From Tenuifilum sp040752515 (GTDB lineage: Bacteria; Bacteroidota; Bacteroidia; Bacteroidales; Tenuifilaceae): 64,000 nt of DNA. The notes under the pieces are model-generated. The model was not told the origin of the DNA, did no database searches, and was given only the letters and a program-made list of their open reading frames with translations. The translations under genes and the position numbers were made by a program. This document shows positions 1 to 8,243 of this stretch, piece by piece (positions within the stretch are counted from its first letter, which is position 1; every line of letters starts with the position of its first letter). The stretch spans positions 62,001-126,000 of the forward strand of contig JBFMGQ010000003.1 of the NCBI GenBank assembly GCA_040752515.1. The letters are read 5' to 3'.

Positions 1-118
1 ATATCTTGAAATACGGAATAAGTATGCCGTTCAACCAGGTTACAAAACCAAAAATGAAGAATAACGCTCCAATAATGAGCATGGGCAGGAAATTGCCCTT
101 ACTTTTCCATGAGTTCAT
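1..118 (-). CDS. Sugar MFS transporter (FucP/GluP type), N-terminal fragment
   Basis: Only the first 39 codons lie in the window; the gene runs off the left edge. Translation of the minus strand from the ATG at 118 gives a short polar start (MNSWKSKGNF) and a first membrane helix ending in FGFVTWLNGILIPYFK. That helix is typical of the fucose/glucose-galactose proton symporter branch of the major facilitator superfamily, which imports a monosaccharide across the inner membrane. The sugar cannot be told from this fragment. A possible -7 box lies at 145-152. Confidence 0.75.
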   Translation of the reverse strand, partial: MNSWKSKGNFLPMLIIGALFFIFGFVTWLNGILIPYFKI

Positions 119-144
119 TGTTATAGCTTTAGGTTAAGGTTCCC

Positions 145-152
145 CAAAAATA
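145..152 (-). promoter_or_regulatory. Putative -7 element for the sugar transporter
   Basis: The minus strand reads TATTTTTG, matching the Bacteroidota -7 consensus TAnnTTTG, about 27 bases upstream of the ATG at 118. No clear TTTG -33 box lies 19-21 bases further upstream, so this is tentative. Confidence 0.35.
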
Positions 153-189
153 GAAAAATATTGGAGAACGATGTGTAAAATAAGGAAAG

Positions 190-1452
190 TTAAACTTTAA
201 CAGTAATAATATCGTCCCAACGGGTAGTGTACATAGGAGATATACGTTCCTGTCGCAACTTCCACTTACGGCCGGTTCCCTGAGCAGCAACTTTAACGGT
301 ATGGCTGCCATACTTATCGTTCAACTTATCCATAACCACCATCAACTTGTTGTGTTTTTCCCTATCAACGCTATCAAAAAGTGAAGTTTGGATATGCTGA
401 TTTGTTGAGATACCGGAAACAACTACACCAGCCTTTTTATAGCGAAATCCGGGCTTGTAAATACTTTTTAGTCCGATCAGCGCGTAGTGTATCAGCTCAA
501 GGGTGCTACTTGTGGGCACTGGTAAAGCTATAGTTTTGCTTGCCGAGTACTGTGGCAGATCGTCGCGAAAGTAGTTGGTATGGGCAAAAACCACTACTAT
601 TTGAGCAACCGATTGTTGCTTACGTAATTTATGGGCACAGCTTGCTGCAAACGATGCAACGGCCTCGTTCAGATAGCCAAGATCGGTTTGCATCTCGCCA
701 AACGAACGGGTTGTGGCTATAGCTTTTTTAGGTGGGGCTGCATGTTCCAGTTCGATACAGGGAATGCCCAGTAATTCTTTTTGTGTACGCAACCCCACCA
801 CCGACATATGCTGCTTTACCCACCCAGCAGGCATTCGAGTGAAATCGTAAGCAGTATTTACACCATAGCGGGTCAGGAACTTACTGTATTGCCTTCCAAT
901 TCCCCAAACCTCTCCAATCTCATACGCTTTAAGGGCCTCTATTCGTTGCTGCTCATTGGCAATCATGTAAACACCCTGGTACTGGGGTTGCTTTTTAGCG
1001 ATATGGTTTGCCACCTTTGCTAAGGTTTTTGTAGGTGCTAAGCCTATACTAATTGGAATGCCGGTATTCCGCATGGTAGTTTTGCGAATTTGTCGGGCAT
1101 AATCCAACAAATCGACATACTTAAAGCCGTGAAAACCAAGAAAAGCCTCATCAATGGAATAAATCTCGATATCGGGGGTAAAGCTGGCCAGGGTATTCAT
1201 TACCCTTTGACTCATATCGCCATACAGGGTATAGTTCGATGAAAAAACTGCCACATTGTTTTTTTCAATTAATTCCTTGATTTTGAAAGCAGGTTCTCCC
1301 ATTTTTATGCCAAGTGCTTTGGCCTCGTTGCTCCGCGCAATAACACAACCATCGTTGTTCGACAGCACAATCACAGGCCTACCAACAAGCGATGGATCGA
1401 ATACTCGCTCGCACGAAGCGTAAAAATTATTACAATCGGCAAGGGCAAACAT
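190..1452 (-). CDS. umuC: Y-family DNA polymerase V catalytic subunit UmuC
   Basis: Error-prone translesion polymerase that acts with cleaved UmuD to copy past DNA damage. The 420 residues begin FALADCNNFYASCERVFDP with the first catalytic aspartate. SIDEAF near residue 100 supplies the Asp-Glu pair of the palm domain. Helix-hairpin-helix and little-finger regions follow, and QTSLFD near residue 365 resembles the beta-clamp-binding motif. Length is normal for UmuC. It starts two bases after the umuD stop, so the two are translated together. The family assignment is firm; regulation by damage is inferred from the family. Confidence 0.96.
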   Translation of the reverse strand: MFALADCNNFYASCERVFDPSLVGRPVIVLSNNDGCVIARSNEAKALGIKMGEPAFKIKELIEKNNVAVFSSNYTLYGDMSQRVMNTLASFTPDIEIYSIDEAFLGFHGFKYVDLLDYARQIRKTTMRNTGIPISIGLAPTKTLAKVANHIAKKQPQYQGVYMIANEQQRIEALKAYEIGEVWGIGRQYSKFLTRYGVNTAYDFTRMPAGWVKQHMSVVGLRTQKELLGIPCIELEHAAPPKKAIATTRSFGEMQTDLGYLNEAVASFAASCAHKLRKQQSVAQIVVVFAHTNYFRDDLPQYSASKTIALPVPTSSTLELIHYALIGLKSIYKPGFRYKKAGVVVSGISTNQHIQTSLFDSVDREKHNKLMVVMDKLNDKYGSHTVKVAAQGTGRKWKLRQERISPMYTTRWDDIITVKV

Positions 1453-1454
1453 GG

Positions 1455-1895
1455 CTAAAACTTATGGATGACATAGGTAACAATGCCCCAAACCACAAAA
1501 TCGTTCTCATCGGTAACCTTTATGGGTTTGTATGCCGGATTGGCTGGCATAAGGTAAATTCCATCTTTCTTAACCCTGATGGTTTTAAGAGTAAATTCAC
1601 CATCGATATAGCATACGGCTTTACGGCCATCGGCCGGTGGTAACGACTTATCAATCACCAGAATATCGCCATCGTTAATTCCCTCATCAACCATTGAGTC
1701 ACCCCGCACACGCCCGTAAAAGGTTGAACTTGGATTTTTGACAAGCTCCTTGTTTAAATCAAAGGCTAAATCGATATAGTCCTGTGCTGGCGATGGAAAA
1801 CCAGCCTTAATCCCTTCGGCCAAGGGAAGTGAAAGATCGGATGTTGTGTCGGCAGTAAAGAAATCTATCTTAGGTGTAGTTTTTATCAGCCTCAT
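1455..1895 (-). CDS. umuD: UmuD-type S24 peptidase, Pol V accessory subunit
   Basis: LexA-like self-cleaving protein that becomes the UmuD' partner of UmuC after RecA-stimulated cleavage. The 146 residues carry the expected cleavage context AGFPSPAQDYIDL (Ala-Gly bond, residues about 31-32), the catalytic serine in GRVRGDSM and the catalytic lysine in FTLKTI. There is no N-terminal DNA-binding domain, which separates it from LexA. The start overlaps the stop of the upstream membrane-protein gene as ATGA, and umuC follows after 2 bases, so these form one transcript. Confidence 0.95.
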   Translation of the reverse strand: MRLIKTTPKIDFFTADTTSDLSLPLAEGIKAGFPSPAQDYIDLAFDLNKELVKNPSSTFYGRVRGDSMVDEGINDGDILVIDKSLPPADGRKAVCYIDGEFTLKTIRVKKDGIYLMPANPAYKPIKVTDENDFVVWGIVTYVIHKF

Positions 1896-2251
1896 GCTTG
1901 TTTAGGTGAGTTAATCTGTTTAACTACACTAATAACAAATGCTATACGCGAATGGTTTTTAGTTGTTTTAGGAACTATGATAAGCAGAGCAGCAAAATAC
2001 CCTACAACCAATCCCTTTAGCAATCCAGCAGTAAAATCGGTGTTGGGGAACATCACCACACCAAATGCAAACAGAGCAAAAAGTATAAGTAAAACAAAAC
2101 TTGCAACTTGCCTTCGGGCCAACCGCTTGTGGAAATCGAGCCTTGAATCAATATAAATACTATCGGTTCCCTCAACGAGTTTTGCTCTCTCATCGGCCGT
2201 TAATCCCTTTTCATTATCAACCAATATCTTAACTGCAGAGCTGTTCTCCAT
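1892..2251 (-). CDS. Small two-helix membrane protein ahead of umuDC
   Basis: Function unknown. The 119-residue product has a charged N-terminal half (about residues 1-55) and two predicted membrane helices, around VASFVLLILFALFAFGVV and the following GLLKGLVVGYFAALLIIV. The start at 2251 (MENSSAV) was chosen over an ATG at 2353. The longer start would read back through a terminator hairpin, whereas a -7 box at 2269-2276 places the transcript start just upstream of 2251. The stop overlaps the umuD start (ATGA), so it is probably co-translated with umuD. No SOS role for such a protein is known to me. Confidence 0.75.
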   Translation of the reverse strand: MENSSAVKILVDNEKGLTADERAKLVEGTDSIYIDSRLDFHKRLARRQVASFVLLILFALFAFGVVMFPNTDFTAGLLKGLVVGYFAALLIIVPKTTKNHSRIAFVISVVKQINSPKQA

Positions 2252-2268
2252 AACATTCAGATTATTTA

Positions 2269-2276
2269 CAAATTTA
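2269..2276 (-). promoter_or_regulatory. -7 promoter element of the umuDC operon
   Basis: The minus strand reads TAAATTTG, a full match to TAnnTTTG, 17 bases before the ATG at 2251. No convincing -33 box or known SOS operator was recognised, so damage control cannot be read from the sequence. Confidence 0.5.
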
Positions 2277-2314
2277 ATACAATAAACCTTGAACTTGGAA
2301 TGAATACAAAAAGA

Positions 2315-2336
2315 AAAAAGGTCCTTAGACCTTTTT
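2315..2336 (-). terminator. Rho-independent terminator of the lipoprotein gene
   Basis: A 9-bp perfect stem (AAAAAGGTC / GACCTTTTT) with a 4-base loop. On the minus strand it is followed by a T-rich run. It sits directly after the stop at 2356 and separates the lipoprotein from the umuDC operon. Confidence 0.8.
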
Positions 2337-2355
2337 ATGTGATTGATAAGCAAAT

Positions 2356-3171
2356 CTATTTATACGCCGGATTGATATTCTGATTGCTTGGGTAGTAAAG
2401 GTTGACCTTGTAATTGAATGCAATGAAATTATTCTCGCCAATGGGAACATCAATTCGCAAATCTCTGTACTTCTTCAAATCGGGCTTTTTAAAGTAAACC
2501 AACCCACGGGCTGCCTCATTCTTGGAGAGAGTGGTTTTGCGCAGCGAGTTATTGATCCATGCTTCTGTGGCATTGAGCAAAAACTCGCTTCGGATATTAT
2601 TCATCTCCTGCGAAAATTCATTCATGTTCAAGGTTGTTCCTGCTGCTGCTGCAGCCAGTTCGGTTCGGGTAATTGCACGCTGCTTGGTATCCTTGGCATC
2701 GGCCGAGGCCGTTGCAACCATTACCGGTAATGCCAAGGCAGCAACTGCAATTGAAGCAGTAGCAAGATTTTTCTGATCGGCCTCAAGCTGCGATTGAGCT
2801 AACTCGTTTTTCAGAATTTCAATTTCGGGATCCACTGCATAGATTGGAAATGAACTGTAAACTATCTGATTGATTACCGGATCCCACTTGCCACTATCGG
2901 TGAACATTACAATTTTCTCGGGACAAAGCAAAAAATCTTCATCGGTGGTGTTGACCATCTCGATATCAAACACCAAATAGGCATCAGTTGTTCCATGGTA
3001 GGCGCAATGAACGATAAAGCCATCTTTATAGTAACTGGTAAATTCCTTGCCATTTTCCCAAGTGGTTTTTGTTTCCTTTGAGTTGAGTCGCACTACTGGA
3101 TTGGGTGTTGCGCACGAAGCCAAAAGACCCACCATTAAAATGTAATTGCTTATTGATTTCAAAGGTTTCAT
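2356..3171 (-). CDS. Hypothetical lipoprotein
   Basis: A 271-residue product of unknown function. The N-terminus is a lipoprotein signal peptide ending LLASCATPNP, so the mature protein should be lipid-anchored at Cys20. A beta-rich first half is followed by an Ala-rich stretch (about residues 142-180, TASIAVAALALPVMVATASA) that may be a membrane or packing helix. The C-terminus is again beta-like (GENNFIAFNYKVNLYYPS). It is a single-gene unit closed by the terminator at 2315-2336. No homologous family was recognised. Confidence 0.8.
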   Translation of the reverse strand: MKPLKSISNYILMVGLLASCATPNPVVRLNSKETKTTWENGKEFTSYYKDGFIVHCAYHGTTDAYLVFDIEMVNTTDEDFLLCPEKIVMFTDSGKWDPVINQIVYSSFPIYAVDPEIEILKNELAQSQLEADQKNLATASIAVAALALPVMVATASADAKDTKQRAITRTELAAAAAGTTLNMNEFSQEMNNIRSEFLLNATEAWINNSLRKTTLSKNEAARGLVYFKKPDLKKYRDLRIDVPIGENNFIAFNYKVNLYYPSNQNINPAYK

Positions 3172-3283
3172 GTTTTTTTTAGATGTTAGTTTTGTTGAAA
3201 TTAATCAAAAAATATGCCATGAACCTTAAAAACACAAACATTCTCTCATGTTAATTGTATGTTAATACTTAAAGCAAAAAAAA

Positions 3284-3315
3284 TTTGGGAGGTAAATAAA
3301 GATGCTATAACTTTG
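3284..3315 (+). promoter_or_regulatory. Bacteroidota-type promoter, EamA gene
   Basis: TTTG at 3284-3287, a 20-base spacer, then TAACTTTG at 3308-3315. This is a complete match to the TTTG-N19-21-TAnnTTTG consensus. It predicts a start near 3322 and so supports translation from the ATG at 3331 rather than 3259. Confidence 0.7.
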
Positions 3316-3330
3316 CATAAACCTGAAAGG

Positions 3331-4212
3331 ATGTTCTACCTATTACTCTGCATACTATCATCAACAGTAGTTTTAATCACCTTTAAGTTACTCCATCGTT
3401 TTTCGGTCAACAATTTTAGCGCAATCATCATAAACTATTTGGCAGCCAGCGTAGCTGGTTTTTTTTTGGCCAAAGGTGAACTCACCGGGCTTAATCAGTT
3501 AGGTGTTTTACCCATTCTGCTAATGGTGGCAATGGGTGTACTGTTTATAACCATGTTTCACTTCCTGGGCAAAAGCACCCAAACAGCCGGAGTTGCTATT
3601 ACTTCGGTTGCCGCAAAGATGTCGGTCATTATACCCATTCTGGTATCGGTACTAATTGATCCGAACGACAAGCTGAACCTTTTACGAATAGTGGGCATTA
3701 TACTCGCCCTAATAGCTGTTCTTTTACTTGTGATTCCAAGGAAAACCGAAAAATTCAAACCCGTAAAAACTTACCTGCCACTAATAATTTTTTTGGGCAT
3801 AGGTATTGTGGACTCATCGGTAAAGGTTGCTCAGCAATACTTTGTTACCAATGAACTTAACCCAATATTCAATGCGGTTGTATTTGCCATGGCGGGTTTT
3901 ACGGGCTTACTATTATTGCCCTTTAACAGAGATGCTGCCAAAGGGTTTTCAAAAACCAAGACTTGGCTTTTGGGCACTATACTGGGATTAGCCAACTTTG
4001 GTTCAATGTTCTTCATGGTGGCAGCGCTTAACCATGTTACCAGCAATGGCATGCCGTTGGAAGGGTCAGTTCTTTTTGGCATCAATAATTTGGGGGTGGT
4101 GTTAGCTGGTGCACTGGTTGGTTTGCTAATGTTTGGAGAACGGCCAAGTAAAACAAATCTTACCGGAATAGCAATATCGGTACTGGCAATAGTAATACTT
4201 ATGCAAAGCTAA
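3331..4212 (+). CDS. EamA/DMT-family inner-membrane transporter
   Basis: A 293-residue protein of about ten hydrophobic helices arranged as two EamA repeats (roughly residues 5-135 and 150-290). This is the standard architecture of drug/metabolite exporters of the DMT superfamily. The substrate cannot be told. The start at 3331 (MFYLLLCIL) is preferred because the promoter overlaps the upstream ATG at 3259, whose extension is polar and unlike the family. The stop is immediately followed by the ATG of the YigZ gene (TAAATG), so the two are co-translated. Confidence 0.88.
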   Translation: MFYLLLCILSSTVVLITFKLLHRFSVNNFSAIIINYLAASVAGFFLAKGELTGLNQLGVLPILLMVAMGVLFITMFHFLGKSTQTAGVAITSVAAKMSVIIPILVSVLIDPNDKLNLLRIVGIILALIAVLLLVIPRKTEKFKPVKTYLPLIIFLGIGIVDSSVKVAQQYFVTNELNPIFNAVVFAMAGFTGLLLLPFNRDAAKGFSKTKTWLLGTILGLANFGSMFFMVAALNHVTSNGMPLEGSVLFGINNLGVVLAGALVGLLMFGERPSKTNLTGIAISVLAIVILMQS

Positions 4213-4830
4213 ATGGTTGAAGTAATTGACACATATAAAACCATCGAAGCACCTGCCGAAGGGATTTACAAGGAAAAGGGCAGTAAGTTTATAGCTAAAG
4301 CATTCCCGGTAAGAACCGAGGAGCAAGTAAAGTCCATTATTGATCAGGTTAAGGAAGAATACTACGATGCCAGGCATCACTGCTACGCATACATTCTTGG
4401 CCCTAAGGGCGATAAGTGGAGAGCCAATGACGATGGCGAACCATCGGGCACTGCTGGCAAGCCAATTCACGGCCAACTGCTCAGCTTTAACCTAACCAAT
4501 GTTTTGGTTGTGGTAATACGGTACTTTGGTGGAACAAAACTAGGCGTGTCGGGGTTGATAAATGCTTACAAAACGGCAACCCACGATGCTTTATCCAATG
4601 CAAAAATTATCACCCGAACGGTGGATGCCATTTACAGGGTAACCTTTGGATATGCCACAATGAACGAGGTAATGCGATTGGCCAAGGATTTAAACCTACA
4701 GCTCGTTGATCAGCATTTCGATAATACCTGTTTCATCAGGGTGAGGATTCGGCGCTCAATGGAAACCGAATTTTTATCGAGATGCTCAAAAATTGAAGGA
4801 CTTATTGCCGATTTTGAATATGAAGATTGA
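4213..4830 (+). CDS. YigZ/IMPACT family protein
   Basis: A conserved cytoplasmic protein of the UPF0029/IMPACT family, whose role is linked to translation control but not settled. The 205 residues contain the signature block YDARHHCYAYILG, NDDGEPSGTAGKPI and VVIRYFGGTKLGVSGL (residues about 55-120). A C-terminal alpha/beta RNA-binding-like domain (about 135-205) follows. Length is typical. It begins on the base after the transporter stop and is closed by the terminator at 4837-4863. Confidence 0.93.
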   Translation: MVEVIDTYKTIEAPAEGIYKEKGSKFIAKAFPVRTEEQVKSIIDQVKEEYYDARHHCYAYILGPKGDKWRANDDGEPSGTAGKPIHGQLLSFNLTNVLVVVIRYFGGTKLGVSGLINAYKTATHDALSNAKIITRTVDAIYRVTFGYATMNEVMRLAKDLNLQLVDQHFDNTCFIRVRIRRSMETEFLSRCSKIEGLIADFEYED

Positions 4831-4836
4831 TGTATT

Positions 4837-4863
4837 AGCCCCGTTTACCGGGGCTTTTTTTTT
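4837..4863 (+). terminator. Rho-independent terminator after yigZ
   Basis: GCCCCG stem, TTTAC loop, CGGGGC, then nine T residues, seven bases after the stop codon. It separates the transporter/yigZ pair from pyrB. Confidence 0.92.
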
Positions 4864-4895
4864 GAAACATAAACTCAAACACAAAATACACAGCG

Positions 4896-5807
4896 ATGAA
4901 AAACAAAAGTTTGGTATCAATTAACGACCTGAGCAAGGATGAGATATTCAGGGTACTCGACCTTGCCGAAGAGTTTGAAAGGAATCCTATTCAGCGAATC
5001 ATGGAAGGGAAAGTGGTGGCTACGCTTTTCTTTGAGCCGTCAACCCGAACCCGCTTGAGCTTCGAAAGTGCAGTGAACAAGTTAGGCGGAAGGGTAATCG
5101 GTTTCTCGGAGGCATCAACCAGTAGTGTATCCAAAGGCGAGAGCCTAAAGGATACCATCCTTACCGTAGCCAACTACTCCGACCTGATAGTAATGCGCCA
5201 TCCCGTTGAGGGTAGCGCACGCTATGCAAGCGAGGTTTCGCCTGTTCCCATTGTTAATGCCGGCGATGGCGCCAACCAGCATCCAACCCAAACCCTACTC
5301 GATTTATACTCGATCCGTAAAACGCAGGGCAAACTCGACAACCTGAAGATTGTAATGGTAGGCGACCTCAAGTATGGCCGAACCGTTCACTCACTCCTGA
5401 TGGCCATGAGCCAGTTTAACGCCTCGTTTACCTTTATTTCGCCCGCCGAGCTCCGAATGCCCCAGGAGTACAAAATGTACCTCGACGAACTCGGTTTAAA
5501 GTATGAGGAGCATACCGATTTAGCCGAAAACATTAAGGATGCCGATATTGTTTACATGACCAGGGTACAGCGTGAACGTTTCTCCGACCCCATGGAGTAC
5601 GAAAAGGTTAAAAACGCTTACATACTCCGAAATGGCATGCTCGAAGGTACAAAACCAAACATGCGGGTACTGCATCCACTTCCCCGAGTGAACGAAATCA
5701 ACACCGATGTTGATGAATCGCCAAAGGCATACTATTTCACCCAAGCCCTGAATGGCGTTTACACACGTATGGCAATTATGGCTCTCATTTTAGGTTTAAA
5801 AAAGTAA
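4896..5807 (+). CDS. pyrB: Aspartate carbamoyltransferase, catalytic chain
   Basis: Catalyses carbamoyl phosphate plus L-aspartate to N-carbamoyl-aspartate, the committed step of pyrimidine synthesis. The 303 residues carry the carbamoyl-phosphate loop FFEPSTRTRLSFESA (Ser49-Thr50-Arg51-Thr52-Arg53), the mobile loop Ser79-Lys80-Gly-Glu-Ser, and HPTQTLLD (129-136). Length is typical. pyrI follows after 12 bases, so the enzyme should be the regulated c6r6 holoenzyme type. No attenuator was recognised in the short leader. Confidence 0.97.
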   Translation: MKNKSLVSINDLSKDEIFRVLDLAEEFERNPIQRIMEGKVVATLFFEPSTRTRLSFESAVNKLGGRVIGFSEASTSSVSKGESLKDTILTVANYSDLIVMRHPVEGSARYASEVSPVPIVNAGDGANQHPTQTLLDLYSIRKTQGKLDNLKIVMVGDLKYGRTVHSLLMAMSQFNASFTFISPAELRMPQEYKMYLDELGLKYEEHTDLAENIKDADIVYMTRVQRERFSDPMEYEKVKNAYILRNGMLEGTKPNMRVLHPLPRVNEINTDVDESPKAYYFTQALNGVYTRMAIMALILGLKK

Positions 5808-5819
5808 AAGTATAGCGAT

Positions 5820-6278
5820 ATGAAAGACAAAAAACATTTGAGCGTTAGCGCAATTGAGAGTGGTACGGTAATTGACCACATTCCGGCGCAAAACCTTTTT
5901 AAGGTAATAACAATACTCGGACTCGATAAGATACCAAACCAGATAACCTTTGGCACCAACCTGGAAAGCAAGCTACTTGGCAAAAAGGCCATTGTGAAGA
6001 TTGCCGGCAAGTTCTTTGAGCGCGACGAGATCAACCGAATAGCCATGGTAGCTCCGCACGCCAAGCTCAACATCATTAAGAACTACGAGGTAACCGAGAA
6101 AATGCTGGTTGAAGTCCCCAACGAGATTGTTGGCATAGTAAAATGCGTTAATCCCAAATGCATTACAAACGTGGAAAAGGTTACCCCTAAATTTAAAGTG
6201 GTTGACAAGAGCAGCGTATCGCTGAAATGCCACTACTGCGAAAAGATTACTGACCAGGAACACATGGAGTACCTCTAA
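5820..6278 (+). CDS. pyrI: Aspartate carbamoyltransferase, regulatory chain
   Basis: Regulatory subunit that binds ATP/CTP and couples nucleotide levels to PyrB activity. The 152-residue protein has the N-terminal allosteric domain (about 5-100) and a C-terminal zinc domain with Cys109, Cys114, Cys137 and Cys140, the expected C-x4-C...C-x2-C pattern that contacts PyrB. It lies directly downstream of pyrB in one operon ending at the terminator 6281-6308. Confidence 0.97.
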   Translation: MKDKKHLSVSAIESGTVIDHIPAQNLFKVITILGLDKIPNQITFGTNLESKLLGKKAIVKIAGKFFERDEINRIAMVAPHAKLNIIKNYEVTEKMLVEVPNEIVGIVKCVNPKCITNVEKVTPKFKVVDKSSVSLKCHYCEKITDQEHMEYL

Positions 6279-6280
6279 AC

Positions 6281-6308
6281 AAAAAAGCCCCGGACGCGGG
6301 GCTTTTTT
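6281..6308 (+). terminator. Terminator between pyrI and hsp20
   Basis: AAAAAAGCCCCG / CGGGGCTTTTTT with a 4-base loop, starting three bases after the pyrI stop. The symmetrical A and T runs suggest it also ends the convergent hsp20 transcript. Confidence 0.92.
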
Positions 6309-6327
6309 GTTTTTAGCCAGAAACCCG

Positions 6328-6759
6328 TTACGATATCGAGATTTGACGAACGGGCTTAACCTTGGCTTCTTCCTTCTTAGGGATGATAATGCTCAAGATA
6401 CCGTCCTTATACGAAGCTTTAATCTTATCGGTGTCTGCTGTATCGGGTAACGTGAACGACCTCTTGAACGAGGAGTAGCGGAACTCACGACGCATTACCT
6501 TTTCGTCTTTGCTCTCCTCCTTAACCTCTTTCTCACTGGAAATCTCCAGTACGTTGTTATTCAAATCAACCTTAAAGTCCTTCTTGTCGAACCCGGGAGC
6601 AGCCACCTCGATGGTGTATTCATCCTTTCCCTCCTTGATGTTTACCGAGGGGATTGTTACACTTTCGCTATCGTCAAAGAAACGGCTGATGAAATCATCC
6701 CCAAAGAACTCATCTACCAGGCTTGGTAGAGTGCTTCTACGACGTAACATTGGCATCAT
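6328..6759 (-). CDS. Hsp20/alpha-crystallin small heat-shock protein
   Basis: ATP-independent holdase chaperone that binds unfolding proteins. The 143 residues contain a short N-terminal arm, an alpha-crystallin domain (about residues 35-130; YTIEVAAPGFDKKDF, FKRSFTLPDTADTDKIKASYKDGILSIIIPK) and a short tail ending RQISIS, which supplies the I-x-I anchor. Length is normal. It stands alone, convergent with pyrBI. No heat-shock promoter or CIRCE element was recognised upstream. Confidence 0.95.
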   Translation of the reverse strand: MMPMLRRRSTLPSLVDEFFGDDFISRFFDDSESVTIPSVNIKEGKDEYTIEVAAPGFDKKDFKVDLNNNVLEISSEKEVKEESKDEKVMRREFRYSSFKRSFTLPDTADTDKIKASYKDGILSIIIPKKEEAKVKPVRQISIS

Positions 6760-7190
6760 AGCTTTACCCTCCCTTTTTTTTGGTTAGACATCAATGCTTT
6801 CACCTAACCTTTTTCAAACCCCATGCCAGCAGAGTTTTTATGACATTTTTTCACTCCACAAGGCAAGTGCAAGCCAATTTGTCGCAGAGAATGGTGAAGA
6901 TTTGACGTTAAAACGAGCTATACGAACCTGAAACAATCATAACACAAGAACTTAACCGTAAAAAATACCACCTTATTTTAAAAATTCATTCTGTTAAGGT
7001 GTTATAAATACCAATTATAATATTCAATGTAAAGCCTCCTTGCGAATTGTGGCATGAAACGTGTCGGATTGCAGGACCATGTCCATACCCACAGTAATAT
7101 GCTACGAGACTGGATGGAACACATGACAATCAAATGAAACCGGCATGCTCAATGATTGCGTGTTGCCACTATTTTTTTTGTTTTTTTAGC
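6760..7190. other. Gene-free spacer before the DUF3800 gene
   Basis: About 430 bases without a supportable gene. A 27-codon ATG frame at 7053-7136 was seen but has no recognisable features. Base composition is mixed and no repeat or RNA structure stood out. It may hold decayed sequence, because the next gene looks acquired. Confidence 0.4.
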
Positions 7191-7221
7191 TTGCATTTTA
7201 CAAATATAATCGATAATTTTG
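7191..7221 (+). promoter_or_regulatory. Promoter of the DUF3800 gene
   Basis: TTG at 7191-7193, 20-base spacer, TAATTTTG at 7214-7221. This fits the Bacteroidota consensus and implies an untranslated leader of about 80 bases before the ATG at 7307. Confidence 0.6.
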
Positions 7222-7306
7222 TATCTGCGTCTGGGATGAGTCGCCAAGCGTCTCAATAATGGGAATAACTCCCTGAAACCAGTCGCTTTTTTCATTTAAA
7301 ACGCAA

Positions 7307-8200
7307 ATGGTCTATTTCTGTTACATTGACGAATCAGGAACTCCTGATATCCCAGGAAATACAAGTCATTACGTTTTGGCCGGTTTGTCAATCCCAATAT
7401 GTTTTTGGAAGAAATGTGAAAAGGGAATATCATCATTAAAACAAAAATACGACTTACAAGGATCGGAAATCCATACAGGATGGATAATGCGTAAATATCT
7501 TGAGCAAAGCAGAATTGTGGGATTTGAAACTATGAACTACGCTCAACGAAGACATGAGGTTCAAAAAATTAGAAAAGCAGAACTTCTTAAACTTCAAAAG
7601 AGTCAAAATAAAAATCACTATAATCAAACCAAAAAGAATTATCATCAGACAGAAGCATATATCCACTTAACATATTCTGAAAGAGTTTCTTTCATCCAAG
7701 AGTTGGCTGATTTAATTGGTAGCTGGAACTTTGCAAGAATATTTGCCGAATGCATAAATAAAATACATTTTGATCCATTTAGAGCCAAACAAACAATAGA
7801 TGAACAAGCATTTGAACAATTAGTTTCTCGAATTGAGCAATACATGAAAATTATCAGCAAAAGCAAAAAAGATTCGGAACTTTTTGGAACACTTGTACAT
7901 GATAATAATGAAACAGTATCCAAAAAGCATACGGCCTTAATGAAAAAATTTCATAATCAAGGTACATTATGGACAAGTATCGAACATATTATTGAAACAC
8001 CGTTCTTTGTTAATTCTGAACTTACAAGTCTCATCCAGATAGCTGATTTATGCAGCTATTCATTAAGGCGATATTTTGAAAACAATGAATTTGACCTATT
8101 AAACAGAATTCAAAGTCGATTTGATAGAAAAAATGGAAAGATAGTTGGCGTACGTCACTTTACTGATACAAATTGTAAATGTATGTTCTGTGCCCCTTAA
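7307..8200 (+). CDS. DUF3800 domain protein
   Basis: A 297-residue soluble protein. The N-terminus CYIDESGTPDIPG, with Asp8-Glu9 on the first strand, and the late QIADLCSYSLRRYFE are the landmarks of DUF3800. That family has a predicted RNase H-like fold and is often found near mobile or defence genes. A Lys-rich central insert (about residues 85-120) and a C-terminal CKCMFC cluster, possibly metal-binding, are visible. The gene is visibly more A/T-rich than its neighbours and stands alone between unrelated units, which suggests transfer. Biochemical function is not established. Confidence 0.85.
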   Translation: MVYFCYIDESGTPDIPGNTSHYVLAGLSIPICFWKKCEKGISSLKQKYDLQGSEIHTGWIMRKYLEQSRIVGFETMNYAQRRHEVQKIRKAELLKLQKSQNKNHYNQTKKNYHQTEAYIHLTYSERVSFIQELADLIGSWNFARIFAECINKIHFDPFRAKQTIDEQAFEQLVSRIEQYMKIISKSKKDSELFGTLVHDNNETVSKKHTALMKKFHNQGTLWTSIEHIIETPFFVNSELTSLIQIADLCSYSLRRYFENNEFDLLNRIQSRFDRKNGKIVGVRHFTDTNCKCMFCAP

Positions 8201-8243
8201 AGTTACTGGTAACTCAGGGGGTTGATAACGACTTTCTACATTA

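Noticed and set aside
2252..2353. Longer N-terminus for the membrane protein before umuD
   Set aside because: It would be translated from a terminator stem and lies upstream of the promoter element.
7053..7136. 27-codon plus-strand frame before the DUF3800 gene
   Set aside because: Too short, no recognisable motif, and no promoter or conservation evidence.
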